Positions 10,288 to 20,215 of a stretch of DNA of 64,000 nt are shown in pieces. Source of the DNA: Hyphomicrobiales bacterium (GTDB taxonomy: Bacteria; Pseudomonadota; Alphaproteobacteria; Rhizobiales; Aestuariivirgaceae); contig JALXCV010000026.1 of NCBI GenBank assembly GCA_026990765.1, positions 1 to 64,000 of the forward strand. The letters are read 5' to 3'. The notes beneath the pieces were generated by a model. That model was not told the DNA's origin and searched no databases. It worked only from the letters and a program-made list of their open reading frames with translations. A program made the translations under genes and the position numbers. Each line of letters begins with the position of its first letter. Within the stretch, counting starts at the first letter, position 1.

Positions 10288-11990
10288 GCCGGACTTTCTT
10301 CATATACCCATTTCTTCAGAGCATTGGCGGCCTTTTCCTCGTCAAACTCGATCATTTGTTCGAGCCGTTTCATGGGAACCTGTGAAACCTGTCCTGTGAC
10401 ATCTTCAATCAGGTTCTCTTCCGGTTCCATTGCCATATTCAGTGGCGACATCATTTCACCACCCCCATCAAGCGAGGCAAGTGAATCCATTTCACCAGAT
10501 GAAGCAAGCGAATCCAGAGACTCAAGCGCTGCCGGTGAGCCGAGATTTTCCAGTTCAGGCAAGCCCCCAGCTTCATCAGGCTGATTATCAATTTGCACAA
10601 GCGCCCGGGTGGCCGGCCTGATACCAAGGAAAATGACCAGCAAGGTAACTGCCAGAATGACAAATCCGTTAAATACCCCGGGTATCAGCCGGTACAGATG
10701 CGACATCAAACCGGGCGGCTCAACCGGCTCCAGCTGACTGCTGCCAGACATGAAATTGACCAGCGTAACATCAATTTTATCGCCACGGGTCTTGTCCAGC
10801 CCCGCAGCTGTTGATATCAGCTGTTTCAGTTCATCCTTTTGTTTTTCCAGAATTTGCGGCGTTGGCTTGCCGTCAATTGTGGACTCAAATACTTTTCTGT
10901 TGACCACCGCTGCTATTGATATTTTCTTGACAAGATAGCCATCACCCTGTGTAGCTACAGTCTTTGAGCTGATTTCATAATTGATCAGCTTTTCTTTTCT
11001 TTCCTTGTTTTCGCTGTTTTTCTTGCCACCTGGTGTATCAGACCCGGTAGCTGGTATTTCCTTTTCAATACTTGCTGAAGCTGTAGAACTGGAATTTTCA
11101 GCCGAACCCTTTTCCTTGATTTCACGAATTGATCTTTCAACCCGTGAAGCCGGGTCATAAGTGGTTTCCTTGATACTGCGCTTATCTGTATTCAACCGGA
11201 CAGCTACTGAAACCTGAAAATTCCCTATTCCCAGATAGGGGGTAAGGGTAGAGTTTATGTTTTCCTTGATTTGCTTTCCTGCTGCCATTTCCAGACTGAC
11301 CAGTCTGGCCGGGGCAAGCGACTGTTTGTCATCACCAGAAGCCAGCAAGGATCCATCAGTATTCATCACCGTTACCGCATCAATATCAAGACCGGGCACA
11401 GCAGCAGCCACCAGATGTCGTACTGCTTCAGCAGATGACATTGAGTAAGAAGAATCCGTTCTGATTACGATTGAAGCTGATGGTTTTGTACTATTGCGCC
11501 TGAATGATCCATTTTTCGGCATTACAATATGAACTCTGGCAGCTTTTACCCCTTGCAATAATTGTATGGTTCTGGCGACTTCACCCTCCAGCGCCCGTAC
11601 AAGAGTTACTTGCTGCATGAATGATGTCAGTCCCAATGACCCCATATTGTCGAACAGCTCATACCCAGCCTTGGCACTTCGCGGCAAATTCTTTTCAGCC
11701 AGCAGCATTCTTGCCCTTGAAGTCTGACCATACTGAACCTTGATGGTCTTGGCATCTTCAGACACATCAAAATCTATATCTGTTTCTTTCAGGACCGTGC
11801 CGATTGCCGCCACATCCTGCGAATCCAGTCCGGTGTACAAGGTTTCAAATTGTGGTCTCGTCAGATACATGCTGGAAACCGCAATTAACAGGAACACCGC
11901 AATACCGACAAATGCCAGTATGGCTATTTTCTTGCCACCAAGCTTGCCAATATTACTCACCAAATTGCGAGATTGTTCAAGCCAACTCAT
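10284..11990 (-). CDS. fliF: Flagellar MS-ring protein FliF
   Basis: 568 aa; YTGLDSQDVAAIGTVLKETDIDFDVSEDAKTIKV, RVHIVMPKNGSFRR, GVKAARVHIVMP. Confidence 0.95.
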   Translation of the reverse strand: MSWLEQSRNLVSNIGKLGGKKIAILAFVGIAVFLLIAVSSMYLTRPQFETLYTGLDSQDVAAIGTVLKETDIDFDVSEDAKTIKVQYGQTSRARMLLAEKNLPRSAKAGYELFDNMGSLGLTSFMQQVTLVRALEGEVARTIQLLQGVKAARVHIVMPKNGSFRRNSTKPSASIVIRTDSSYSMSSAEAVRHLVAAAVPGLDIDAVTVMNTDGSLLASGDDKQSLAPARLVSLEMAAGKQIKENINSTLTPYLGIGNFQVSVAVRLNTDKRSIKETTYDPASRVERSIREIKEKGSAENSSSTASASIEKEIPATGSDTPGGKKNSENKERKEKLINYEISSKTVATQGDGYLVKKISIAAVVNRKVFESTIDGKPTPQILEKQKDELKQLISTAAGLDKTRGDKIDVTLVNFMSGSSQLEPVEPPGLMSHLYRLIPGVFNGFVILAVTLLVIFLGIRPATRALVQIDNQPDEAGGLPELENLGSPAALESLDSLASSGEMDSLASLDGGGEMMSPLNMAMEPEENLIEDVTGQVSQVPMKRLEQMIEFDEEKAANALKKWVYEESPA

Positions 11991-12160
11991 AAAAACCCCT
12001 GCAATTGAGATTAGTCAGGTTATCATGCCGGTTCTCAACCAATTGTGCATGAAACACCGCGACACCAGATAGTCACTCATTGCTTCCAGCCTTTCGAAGC
12101 AGAAACAATACATGCTGCGATTTTCGCTGCTCTAGCTTGCGTGGGGATTGCCAAATAAAA

Positions 12161-12188
12161 AGGGCCATGGTGAAACAACCATGGCCCT
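12161..12188 (-). terminator. Rho-independent terminator after first flagellin gene
   Basis: Perfect 11-bp stem AGGGCCATGGT/ACCATGGCCCT, 6-nt loop; followed on the minus strand by TTTTTATTTGG. Confidence 0.85.
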
Positions 12189-12214
12189 GATATTTTTGTC
12201 TGTCAGTTTAACTG

Positions 12215-13141
12215 TTATCTGAACAGTGACAATATGTTCTGGCTTGAAGAGTTGGCGATACTCATTGCCTGAACACCAAGTTGCTGTTGAACCTGCAAGG
12301 CTTTAAGACGAGTTGATTCTGCATTCATATCTGCATCAACCAGCTGGCCAACACCTCGTGTCATTGCATCAGACAGGTTGGAGACGAAGTCTTTTTGCAT
12401 ATCAATACGCTTGGAAGCAGCACCAAGCTTACTGGCAGCTGTGGTCATTGATTTCAAAGCACCATCAACAGTACCGATGATTTGATCAAGGTCGGCCAGG
12501 TCATTTGCACTGTCGGTATAAGAAGCGATTGTCAAGGTTGCAACAGAATAGGTTACATTACCATTTGTTGTAGTGCTTGTATGATCAAGAATACCATCGC
12601 CAGCCGCATTGGCATCATATAGTTCAATGTTTGAAGTATCAACATTGATGGTTCCAATGCTGACGCCGGTTGAAGTGCGTGAGAATGAAGCAACTACTGA
12701 TTTAGTTGCATTATATCCAGCTGCACTTGAATCAACTGACAACCAGTTTTCACCGGAGAAATTGGCGGATTTTGCAATTGAAACCAGCTGATTTTGCAAT
12801 TCATCAACTTCTGACTGAATAGCGGCGCGATCAACCCCTGGTTCGCGTGCCGCAACCAGCTTGGACTTGATTTCATCTACAACCTTGATACTTGCATCCA
12901 TGGCGGTATAAGCCACATCAACAGTGGCAGCGCCAAGGCCAAGCGCATCGGTTACAGTTCCAAGTGCCTTGGTGTCTGAGCGCATTGTGGTTGCAATAGA
13001 CCAGTATGCTGCACTGTCAGAAGCAGTTGCAACTCTGTACCCGGTGGCAATCCGCCCCTGGGTAATATCCATATTCTTGTTTGTTTGATTGAGTGATTGC
13101 AGCGCCGTCATTGCTGAGGCATTTGTCATGATACTCGACAT
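12215..13141 (-). CDS. fliC: Flagellin (copy 1)
   Basis: 308 aa; conserved flagellin N-terminus MSSIMTNASAMTALQSLNQTNKNMDITQGRIATGYRVATASDSAAYWSIATTMRSD and C-terminus. Confidence 0.95.
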   Translation of the reverse strand: MSSIMTNASAMTALQSLNQTNKNMDITQGRIATGYRVATASDSAAYWSIATTMRSDTKALGTVTDALGLGAATVDVAYTAMDASIKVVDEIKSKLVAAREPGVDRAAIQSEVDELQNQLVSIAKSANFSGENWLSVDSSAAGYNATKSVVASFSRTSTGVSIGTINVDTSNIELYDANAAGDGILDHTSTTTNGNVTYSVATLTIASYTDSANDLADLDQIIGTVDGALKSMTTAASKLGAASKRIDMQKDFVSNLSDAMTRGVGQLVDADMNAESTRLKALQVQQQLGVQAMSIANSSSQNILSLFR

Positions 13142-13203
13142 GTTATATGTTCCTTACTCACTAACTTACTGGGTGAAAAAAAATACTATGCTTTTGGGAA
13201 GAA

Positions 13204-13275
13204 CATATCGGGTTCACACCGACATAACGGGGCGGCATCATGCCTATGGTGGTTAGCTCTCAAGCTTCCAATCCG
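13204..13275 (-). promoter_or_regulatory. Conserved 5' leader of flagellin copy 1
   Basis: CATATCGGGTTCACACCGACATAACGGGGCGGCATCATGCCT (13204-13245) plus TTCCAATCCG (13266-13275), both also present upstream of flagellin copy 2. Confidence 0.75.
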
Positions 13276-13304
13276 TCATGACTACAGCTTATATACAGTA
13301 CAAA

Positions 13305-13319
13305 TTAAAAAAATGTAAA
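13305..13319 (-). promoter_or_regulatory. CtrA-like half-degenerate box (TTTA-N7-TTAA on minus strand)
   Basis: TTAA-AAAAATG-TAAA on plus strand; 30 nt from the leader element, matching the spacing of the exact box at flagellin copy 2. Confidence 0.4.
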
Positions 13320-13332
13320 ATAATACAAAAAA

Positions 13333-13354
13333 CCGTGGTGAAGGTTCACCACGG
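13333..13354 (-). terminator. Rho-independent terminator after second flagellin gene
   Basis: CCGTGGTGAA-GG-TTCACCACGG inverted repeat; followed on minus strand by a T-run (TTTTTTGTATTA). Confidence 0.85.
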
Positions 13355-13380
13355 CTGTTATTTTGCTGAAAATCCTGTGA

Positions 13381-14307
13381 TTATTTGAAGAGTGACAGGA
13401 TATTCTGACTGGATGAGTTGGCAATGCTCAAGGCCTGAACACCAAGCTGCTGTTGTACCTGAAGTGCCTTGAGGCGAGTAGATTCAGAATTCATATCCGC
13501 ATCAACTAGCTGGCCAACACCGCGAGTGATGGAGTCCATCAGGCCGGAGATGAAGTCTTTTTGCATATCAATGCGTTTCTTGGTGGCACCAAGATTACTG
13601 GCAGCAGTGGTCATGCTCTTGAGGGCACCATCCACAGTACCGATAATCTGATCCAGGTCAGCCAGATCATTTGCAGTATCTGTGTAAGTTGCAATAGTCA
13701 AAGTGGCTACAGAATAGGTAACATTACCATTTGTAGTAGTGCTTGTATTGTCAAGAATACCTGAGCTGCCAGCATTTGAATCATATAGTTCAACAGTTGC
13801 CGTATTGATGTTGATGGTTCCGATAGATACTCCAGTAGCTGTACGGGTGAATGATGCCACGACAGATTTTGTTGCATTGTAACCGGCAGCACCTGAATTA
13901 ACTGACAACCAGTTTTCACCGGAAAATTCAGCCGATGAAGCAATAGAAACCAACTGGTTCTGCAATTCAGTTATTTCTGACTGTACTGCTACCCTGTCAA
14001 CACCAGGTTCGCGTGCTGCCACCAGTTTGGCTTTTATTTCATCAACAACATGAATACTTGATTCCATTGCAGTATATGCAACATCAACAGTTGCAGCGCC
14101 AAGGCCGAGCGCATCGGTTACTGTGGCCAGCGCCTTGTTGTCAGAGCGCATGGTCGTGGCGATTGACCAGTAAGCGGCACTATCAGAAGCTGTGGCAATT
14201 CTGTAGCCGGTAGAAATCCGCCTTTGAGTGGTTTCCATTCTGTCATTGGTTTGGTTCAGCGTCTGCAGTGCAGTCATAGCTGATGCGTTTGTCATGATAC
14301 TCGACAT
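13381..14307 (-). CDS. fliC: Flagellin (copy 2)
   Basis: 308 aa, very similar in sequence and identical in length to the 12215-13141 product. Confidence 0.95.
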   Translation of the reverse strand: MSSIMTNASAMTALQTLNQTNDRMETTQRRISTGYRIATASDSAAYWSIATTMRSDNKALATVTDALGLGAATVDVAYTAMESSIHVVDEIKAKLVAAREPGVDRVAVQSEITELQNQLVSIASSAEFSGENWLSVNSGAAGYNATKSVVASFTRTATGVSIGTININTATVELYDSNAGSSGILDNTSTTTNGNVTYSVATLTIATYTDTANDLADLDQIIGTVDGALKSMTTAASNLGATKKRIDMQKDFISGLMDSITRGVGQLVDADMNSESTRLKALQVQQQLGVQALSIANSSSQNILSLFK

Positions 14308-14355
14308 GTTGTAAGTCCCTTGTCACTAACAATTCTAAATTTTGGGGAGAAAAAA

Positions 14356-14429
14356 CATATCGGGTTCACACCGACACAGCGGGGCGGCATCATGCCTTTG
14401 GATACATACCCTGCTTGGGTTCCAATCCG
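14356..14429 (-). promoter_or_regulatory. Conserved 5' leader of flagellin copy 2
   Basis: CATATCGGGTTCACACCGACACAGCGGGGCGGCATCATGCCT (14356-14397), 2 mismatches in 42 to copy 1; TTCCAATCCG at 14420-14429. Confidence 0.75.
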
Positions 14430-14456
14430 CTATATTATGGTTAATAAACAATGCAG

Positions 14457-14472
14457 GTTAAAATAACATTAA
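14457..14472 (-). promoter_or_regulatory. CtrA-type box TTAA-N7-TTAAC
   Basis: Minus strand TTAA-TGTTATT-TTAAC, upstream of flagellin copy 2. Confidence 0.55.
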
Positions 14473-14582
14473 TCATGTTTATTAATCAAAGCAAACCGGA
14501 TTTTATTTCTGCTACAGGCTGATTTTTCCTCCAAAACCGCTGAAATTGCCAATATTCCAGACTGTCTGTGACATGTTCCAGA

Positions 14583-15332
14583 TTAAAAGAATGATCTGAC
14601 CAGACCACCAACAAGAAGATTCCAGCCATCAATCAGGATAAAAAACAATATCTTGAACGGTAGTGAGATCACGGTAGGCGGCAACATCATCATGCCCATT
14701 GACATGGTGATGGTTGCTACAATCAGGTCAATAACCAGAAATGGCAAAACAATAAGAAAGCCTATCTCAAAGCCGCGTCTCAATTCTGAAATCATGAAAG
14801 CCGGGATCAGGATCCGCAAATCAGTTTTATCAGCAGTGCCTGTTTTGGTATCCTTGTTTCCGCCAAAGCTGCGTTCAGCTATATCTTGAAACATGTTGAT
14901 ATCTTTTGCCCTGACATGATCAAGCATGAAGCTGCGAAACGGCGTCACCACATTCTCGACAGCCTGGGACTGGGTGATCTTTTCTTCCATCATTGGCCTT
15001 ATGCCCGTCTGCCAGGCCTTGTCGAATGTTGGCACCATAACAAAGAAGGTCATGAACAGCGCCAGAGAAATCATGATCAGGTTTGCAGGTGTCGTCTGCA
15101 ACCCCATACCTGAACGCAGGAAAGACAAGGCCACAATGATCCGGGTGAAGCTGGTAACCATGATCAACAGGCCAGGAGCCAGCGACAAAACCGTCAACAG
15201 GGCGATCAACTGCACCATTCTGCCAGTTGCCATCCCCTGCATGGGAGCCAGCATTTCGCCAAAATCAATAGTCTGGGCGCTGACCGGCTCAACCATGGCC
15301 AGGAACAACAAAACAGTTACAAGCAGTCTCAT
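14583..15332 (-). CDS. fliP: Flagellar type III export protein FliP
   Basis: 249 aa; LLTVLSLAPGLLIMVTSFTRIIVALSFLRSGMGLQTTPANLIMISLALFMTFFVM. Confidence 0.96.
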   Translation of the reverse strand: MRLLVTVLLFLAMVEPVSAQTIDFGEMLAPMQGMATGRMVQLIALLTVLSLAPGLLIMVTSFTRIIVALSFLRSGMGLQTTPANLIMISLALFMTFFVMVPTFDKAWQTGIRPMMEEKITQSQAVENVVTPFRSFMLDHVRAKDINMFQDIAERSFGGNKDTKTGTADKTDLRILIPAFMISELRRGFEIGFLIVLPFLVIDLIVATITMSMGMMMLPPTVISLPFKILFFILIDGWNLLVGGLVRSFF

Positions 15333-15835
15333 TCGACCACCACAGAGCTTATTACAAATTCCAGAATATGACCTTTTGACCTTGTTTTGGCCCGCTCATT
15401 AAGGTCATCGCGCAAATATGCAAGTCCACTTGGCCCTTCAAGGTCCATAAGAGTAAGTGTTCGAAGATATGCCAGTGTATCTTGTGAAACCTGGGCCGAA
15501 AGTTCATCAAAATCCAGTTCAGCCTGACTGTCGACAATAATTGCACCTTCAAGCCGCACCCATGATGCAAAATCAGGATTTGCCAGATTGGTTACGATTG
15601 GTTTCAGGGTTTTTACAATCTTGTTGCCAATATAGGGTTCGGCAACCGGCTCTGGTGTTTTTGCTACCGGCTTTTTCTCATCCCCGGTTTTGGGGATGAT
15701 AGTTGAAAACTTGAACCCCAGACCGGCACCTGCAACCATAGCCACCATGGTTGCCACCGCCACCCCGATTATCAGGCCTTTCATTGAACCTTTCTCGGTC
15801 TCGATGCTGGATATTACTTCTTTTTTGGCCGCCAT
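15329..15835 (-). CDS. fliL: Flagellar basal body-associated protein FliL
   Basis: 168 aa; single N-terminal TM and FliL-type C-terminus; overlaps fliP. Confidence 0.85.
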   Translation of the reverse strand: MAAKKEVISSIETEKGSMKGLIIGVAVATMVAMVAGAGLGFKFSTIIPKTGDEKKPVAKTPEPVAEPYIGNKIVKTLKPIVTNLANPDFASWVRLEGAIIVDSQAELDFDELSAQVSQDTLAYLRTLTLMDLEGPSGLAYLRDDLNERAKTRSKGHILEFVISSVVVE

Positions 15836-15846
15836 GTTACACCTGA

Positions 15847-16563
15847 CTAGAAAGGATTGATCATATCAAGTAACTGCTGGCCAAATCCTGGCTGCTGAAC
15901 TTCCATGGAACGTCCACGTCCGCCATATGAAATTCTTGCTTCTGCAATTTTTTCATATGAAACAGCATTGGCATCAGAGACATCTTCAGGCCGTACAATA
16001 CCGCCAATTGACAAGATCCTCATTTCATAATTGACCCGAACTTCCTGGGTTCCAGATATGATGTAATTACCATTTGGCAACACATCAGTAATTACCGCGG
16101 CAATGGAAAGCTTGATCCTTTCAGACCGTGCCACTGAACCTGATCCATCATATTTATTGGCACTGTTGACATTTGAGTTGACTGAACCGTTAAAAGTTTC
16201 AGCCAGCAAATAGTCTGATCCGTCAAATGAAAAATCAGCCCCAAGCCCCCATTTGTTTTTGGCATCACGCGAACGCTTGAACTTGTTATCCAGACTGGCG
16301 CGGTCATTGATCTGAATGTTGACCGTCAGCACATCCCCTACAGATTTGGCCCGCTGATCATGAAAAATGCTTTCCTTGTTTCCAGGCCACAATGAATAAT
16401 TAACCGGTTTGACCGGTTTTTTACTGAGCGACATTGGTTCGATCCGCGGCGCCAGTTTCAAACCGGAACCAACAGGTGTCATTTCCGGCACCTGACTTAT
16501 CTCACTGATTGAAGCGCAGCCGGTTAGCATTAAACAGCAAAACAGATATTGTGCAATTCGCAT
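15847..16563 (-). CDS. flgH: Flagellar L-ring protein FlgH
   Basis: 238 aa lipoprotein; SIFHDQRAKSVGDVLTVNIQINDRASLDN and GTQEVRVNYEMRILSIGGIVRPEDV. Confidence 0.94.
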   Translation of the reverse strand: MRIAQYLFCCLMLTGCASISEISQVPEMTPVGSGLKLAPRIEPMSLSKKPVKPVNYSLWPGNKESIFHDQRAKSVGDVLTVNIQINDRASLDNKFKRSRDAKNKWGLGADFSFDGSDYLLAETFNGSVNSNVNSANKYDGSGSVARSERIKLSIAAVITDVLPNGNYIISGTQEVRVNYEMRILSIGGIVRPEDVSDANAVSYEKIAEARISYGGRGRSMEVQQPGFGQQLLDMINPF

Positions 16564-17126
16564 CAGTTTGTTTCCCTGTTACTGGCACTTTTGGTTGCTC
16601 CAACCATAATCCTGATCAACTGGCTGGCATTTTCAGGCTTCATTTCATTGAGAATGGCACTTGATTCACTGGCTTTAAGTTTTACCAAAAGCGAAACCGC
16701 GGTATCGTAATCCATTATGGAAATCTGCGCCGAGGCTTTTTCCGGGTCCATTTTTGAGTAGATTTTCACAAGTGTATCCGTCATTTTTTCAATAAATTCT
16801 TCGCGCCGCTTCACCCATTTTTCCAGCTCCAGCTTTTTCTTTTCAAGCCGTTCACTTGCCTGTTTGAGCTGTTTTTCCATTTTGGTGATAGTTTTTACCT
16901 GCCAGGCAAATTTGGCATCGTGAACTGAATCACTATTATTGTAGCAATATTTTTGAAAATCCCTTTTGAACTGGGGGGTCACAGGACGAAATATCGGCGG
17001 AATTTCTTTTTCGTGCTTCTTTTCCGCTTCCGGTTTTTTCTGATTAGCCTGCACCACTTGCCCTGACATGACCAGCATGACCGACAATAAAACCAGAATA
17101 TATTTACCACCCTTTTTGCCCATCAC
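16563..17126 (-). CDS. motE: MotE-type flagellar protein (MgtE N-domain-like)
   Basis: 187 aa; secreted coiled coil followed by YSKMDPEKASAQISIMDYDTAVSLLVKLKASESSAILNEM; between flgI and flgH. Confidence 0.8.
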   Translation of the reverse strand: MMGKKGGKYILVLLSVMLVMSGQVVQANQKKPEAEKKHEKEIPPIFRPVTPQFKRDFQKYCYNNSDSVHDAKFAWQVKTITKMEKQLKQASERLEKKKLELEKWVKRREEFIEKMTDTLVKIYSKMDPEKASAQISIMDYDTAVSLLVKLKASESSAILNEMKPENASQLIRIMVGATKSASNRETN

Positions 17127-18229
17127 TGTACCACCAGATCAGCCTGAAGTGCGCCAGCGGTCTTTATCGCCTGCAAAATTGCAATTACACCTTTTGGTTT
17201 CAATCCAATACTGTTCAACCCCGAAACAAGCTCATAAAGATCAGTCCCTTCAAATATGGCCAAACTGCCGCCAGTTTCCTTGCCCGATATGAATGTCTGG
17301 GGGGTAATCACGGTCTTGCCATTTGAAAACGGGTTGGGTTGTGAAACTCGCGGATCTTCTGTTACTCGCACAGTCAGATTGCCATGTGTTGCCGCAACTG
17401 TTGAGATTTTCACCTGTGAGCCAATAACAACAGTCCCGGTCCTTTCATCAATGACCACCCGGGCCGGGGCGTCAGGTGTAACTTTCAAATCACCAATTTC
17501 TGCAATGAACCTTATCACTGAAACCTGATTGGGGCGCTTCAGGATGATAGTACGCATATCAACCGGCCAGGCTATGGTTGCACCATATTTTCGCCACCCA
17601 TACCGGTTTATGGTTTTTGAAATTGCATTGGCTGTCTTGAAATCAGGATTGCGCAATTCAAGCATAAGCTTGCTTTTCTTGTAGAAATCTCCGGCAATTT
17701 CTCTTTCGATTATGGCTCCGTTAGGAATTCTGGCGCTGGTTGGAACACCCTGGGTGATACTCTCGGCTGCACCTTGCGTTACAAAGCCGGTTACTGTCAG
17801 CGGTCCTTGAGCTACTGCATAAATCAGCCCATCGGCAGCTTTTAGAGGAGTAAGCACCAAAGAGCCGCCTACAAGTGAGCTGGAATCGCCCAAAGAAGAT
17901 ACATTGACATCAATTTTTGATCCCTTGTGAATAAAGGGGGGCAAGGTTGCCGTTATCATCACACTGGCAACATTCTTTGTCTGGGAGGTGGATTTTTCAT
18001 ATTTGGCACCAAGCTTTTCAAGCATGGATCGCAAAGACTGTTCTGTAAAAGGAGAGTTCCGCAGATTATCACCAGTACCCTGCAAGCCAACCACCAGACC
18101 ATACCCGATAAGCTGGTTTTCCCGGACCCCGTTTATGGTCACTATATCTTTGATACGCACAGCTGACAGCGCATCACCAGCACCTGCAACAAGCAGGAGC
18201 ATCAACAGGAAAAGACCATGACGGTTCAT
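17123..18229 (-). CDS. flgI: Flagellar P-ring protein FlgI
   Basis: 368 aa; RIKDIVTINGVRENQLIGYGLVVGLQGTGDNLRNSPFTEQSLRSML. Confidence 0.96.
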   Translation of the reverse strand: MNRHGLFLLMLLLVAGAGDALSAVRIKDIVTINGVRENQLIGYGLVVGLQGTGDNLRNSPFTEQSLRSMLEKLGAKYEKSTSQTKNVASVMITATLPPFIHKGSKIDVNVSSLGDSSSLVGGSLVLTPLKAADGLIYAVAQGPLTVTGFVTQGAAESITQGVPTSARIPNGAIIEREIAGDFYKKSKLMLELRNPDFKTANAISKTINRYGWRKYGATIAWPVDMRTIILKRPNQVSVIRFIAEIGDLKVTPDAPARVVIDERTGTVVIGSQVKISTVAATHGNLTVRVTEDPRVSQPNPFSNGKTVITPQTFISGKETGGSLAIFEGTDLYELVSGLNSIGLKPKGVIAILQAIKTAGALQADLVVQ

Positions 18230-18690
18230 TTTTTCGGCACCTCAACCGATCCATTTGGTTTGACAACACCCACAACCTGCAGGCCACTATCAATATTGCG
18301 AGTTCGCACAACTTGCCCTGCCTGCCCATTCTGCAAGCAAATAGCCTTGGTCAATATGGTCAGGGCACCTGATGAATATCGCAGCGTAACAATCTGGCCG
18401 CTACGAACAACAAATGCTTCTCTAAGGGCATTTTTAGGTATGGCCCGGCCACTGACCAGGGTCCGGCGGGCAACTTTTCCGATAATATCACCAGCCGATT
18501 TCATCAGATTGGTTCTGGCAACATATCGGTCAACAAATCGGCCATCCCTGAGCATGTCTCCGGTTATTACCTCACCTGGATAAATTGTAACGGCAGGAAC
18601 GGGTAAAATACCAATTGCCAGCCCCTGGTTTATCAATCCAGCAGACAGAAAAACCGTGGCAGTGACTAATATTTTTACCCGGCGTTTCAT
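18226..18690 (-). CDS. flgA: Flagellar P-ring assembly chaperone FlgA
   Basis: 154 aa; SAF-like ARRTLVSGRAIPKNALREAFVVRSGQIVTLRYSSGAL. Confidence 0.88.
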   Translation of the reverse strand: MKRRVKILVTATVFLSAGLINQGLAIGILPVPAVTIYPGEVITGDMLRDGRFVDRYVARTNLMKSAGDIIGKVARRTLVSGRAIPKNALREAFVVRSGQIVTLRYSSGALTILTKAICLQNGQAGQVVRTRNIDSGLQVVGVVKPNGSVEVPKK

Positions 18691-18691
18691 A

Positions 18692-19480
18692 TTATCTTAT
18701 TCCCTTGGCAACCGTACTTGCCATTTCATCAACTGCCTGAATGACTTTGGAGTTCATCTCATAAGCTCGCTGGGCTGAAATCAGTTCGGTTATTTCCCGC
18801 ACCGGATCAACATTGGAATTTTCCAGATAGCCCTGATTTATCGTGGCAAAACCGGGATCACCGGGAACTCCGCTTATCGGGGAACCTGAAGCTGCGGTTT
18901 CACGAAACAGATTGCCGCCCATGGGATCAAGACCGGCATCATTGGCAAAGCTTGCCAGTTGCAGTTGCCCAAGTTCCTGTAACTGGGTCTGGCCATCAAT
19001 TCGTGCCAGTACCTGACCGGAGCGATTGACAATCACTTCCAGCGCATTTTGCGGAATGGTAATTTCCGGTTGTACCAGATATCCATCAATGGTTACCAGT
19101 TGACCGGTTGCGCTCTTGTTGAAAGTTCCAGCCCTGGTGTAAAGGGTCTCGCCTGATGCACCTGTTATCTTGAACCAGCCATTACCGGTCAGGGCCATGT
19201 CAAGCCGGTTGGAAGTATGAACCAGTGCCCCTTGCATATGCAATTTGCGGATAGCTGCAGAACGCACCCCCAGCCCCAGTAATGCGCCTTCTGGAACAGG
19301 GTTTTGCCCACCACGATTTGCAACCCCGGCAAGCCTTTCAGCCTGATAGATAAGATCGGTAAATTCTGCTCTTGCCCGCTTGAAACCGGTGGTATTTATA
19401 TTGGCAATATTATTGGCAATAACCTCAACATTCAATTGTTGGGCTGCCATTCCTGTTGCTGCAATTGCTAAAGCTCTCAT
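18692..19480 (-). CDS. flgG: Flagellar distal rod protein FlgG
   Basis: 262 aa; [46 protein letters not shown]. Confidence 0.96.
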   Translation of the reverse strand: MRALAIAATGMAAQQLNVEVIANNIANINTTGFKRARAEFTDLIYQAERLAGVANRGGQNPVPEGALLGLGVRSAAIRKLHMQGALVHTSNRLDMALTGNGWFKITGASGETLYTRAGTFNKSATGQLVTIDGYLVQPEITIPQNALEVIVNRSGQVLARIDGQTQLQELGQLQLASFANDAGLDPMGGNLFRETAASGSPISGVPGDPGFATINQGYLENSNVDPVREITELISAQRAYEMNSKVIQAVDEMASTVAKGIR

Positions 19481-19488
19481 ATCTAGTC

Positions 19489-19794
19489 CTATATCGCCAT
19501 CCGGGTTATTTCCTGATAGGCAGAAACCACCTTGTCACGCACAGCTATTGTCGTTTGCAAGGCCCGCTCGGCTGCCATGACCTGATCCACCACCTGTTGT
19601 ATTGAAGCCTTGCCGTTTATCCCGGCAATTGCAGTTGCTTCACTTTTATACAGGCTGCTTACAGTTTCAGTTGCCACATTCTTTAAAACTTCATCAAAGC
19701 CGCCGGGCGAAACAGTCTTTGCAGATGAGGTGCCAACAGGTTTTGCCAGATCAATACCTGTCGAACGCCCTGCTGCACTAATAGCATCAATCAA
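19489..19794 (-). CDS. fliE: Flagellar hook-basal body protein FliE
   Basis: 101 aa; [36 protein letters not shown]. Confidence 0.9.
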   Translation of the reverse strand: MIDAISAAGRSTGIDLAKPVGTSSAKTVSPGGFDEVLKNVATETVSSLYKSEATAIAGINGKASIQQVVDQVMAAERALQTTIAVRDKVVSAYQEITRMAI

Positions 19795-19798
19795 AACC

Positions 19799-20215
19799 TT
19801 AACTCCTCATCAGATCAAGTGTCATGGAAACCAGTTCGCGAGCCTGTTTGTATATCTGCAAATTTGCCTGATACATGCGGTTTGCCTCTCTCATATCCGC
19901 CATTTCCATCAGCACATTGACATTTGGCAGCTTGACAAACCCGTCCTTGTCGGCAGCTGGGTTTCCAGGGTCAAGTTCAACCCTGAAAGGAGAATGGTCC
20001 ACCCCGTAGCTGGCAACAGAAACAACGGTAGCTCCTGATGCCCGGTCAATTTCACTGGCAAAGCTCAAGGTTTTTCTTGAATATGGATCAGCACCCGGGG
20101 TTGAGCCGGTTGCATTGGCATTGGCAATATTTTGAGAAATGATCAGCAGGCGCTCGGACTGGGCGTGCATGCCAGATGCTGCAATTTTTCCAGGGGCAAG
20201 CAGTGAATCCATCAT
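19799..20215 (-). CDS. flgC: Flagellar proximal rod protein FlgC
   Basis: 138 aa; [38 protein letters not shown]. Confidence 0.93.
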   Translation of the reverse strand: MMDSLLAPGKIAASGMHAQSERLLIISQNIANANATGSTPGADPYSRKTLSFASEIDRASGATVVSVASYGVDHSPFRVELDPGNPAADKDGFVKLPNVNVLMEMADMREANRMYQANLQIYKQARELVSMTLDLMRS

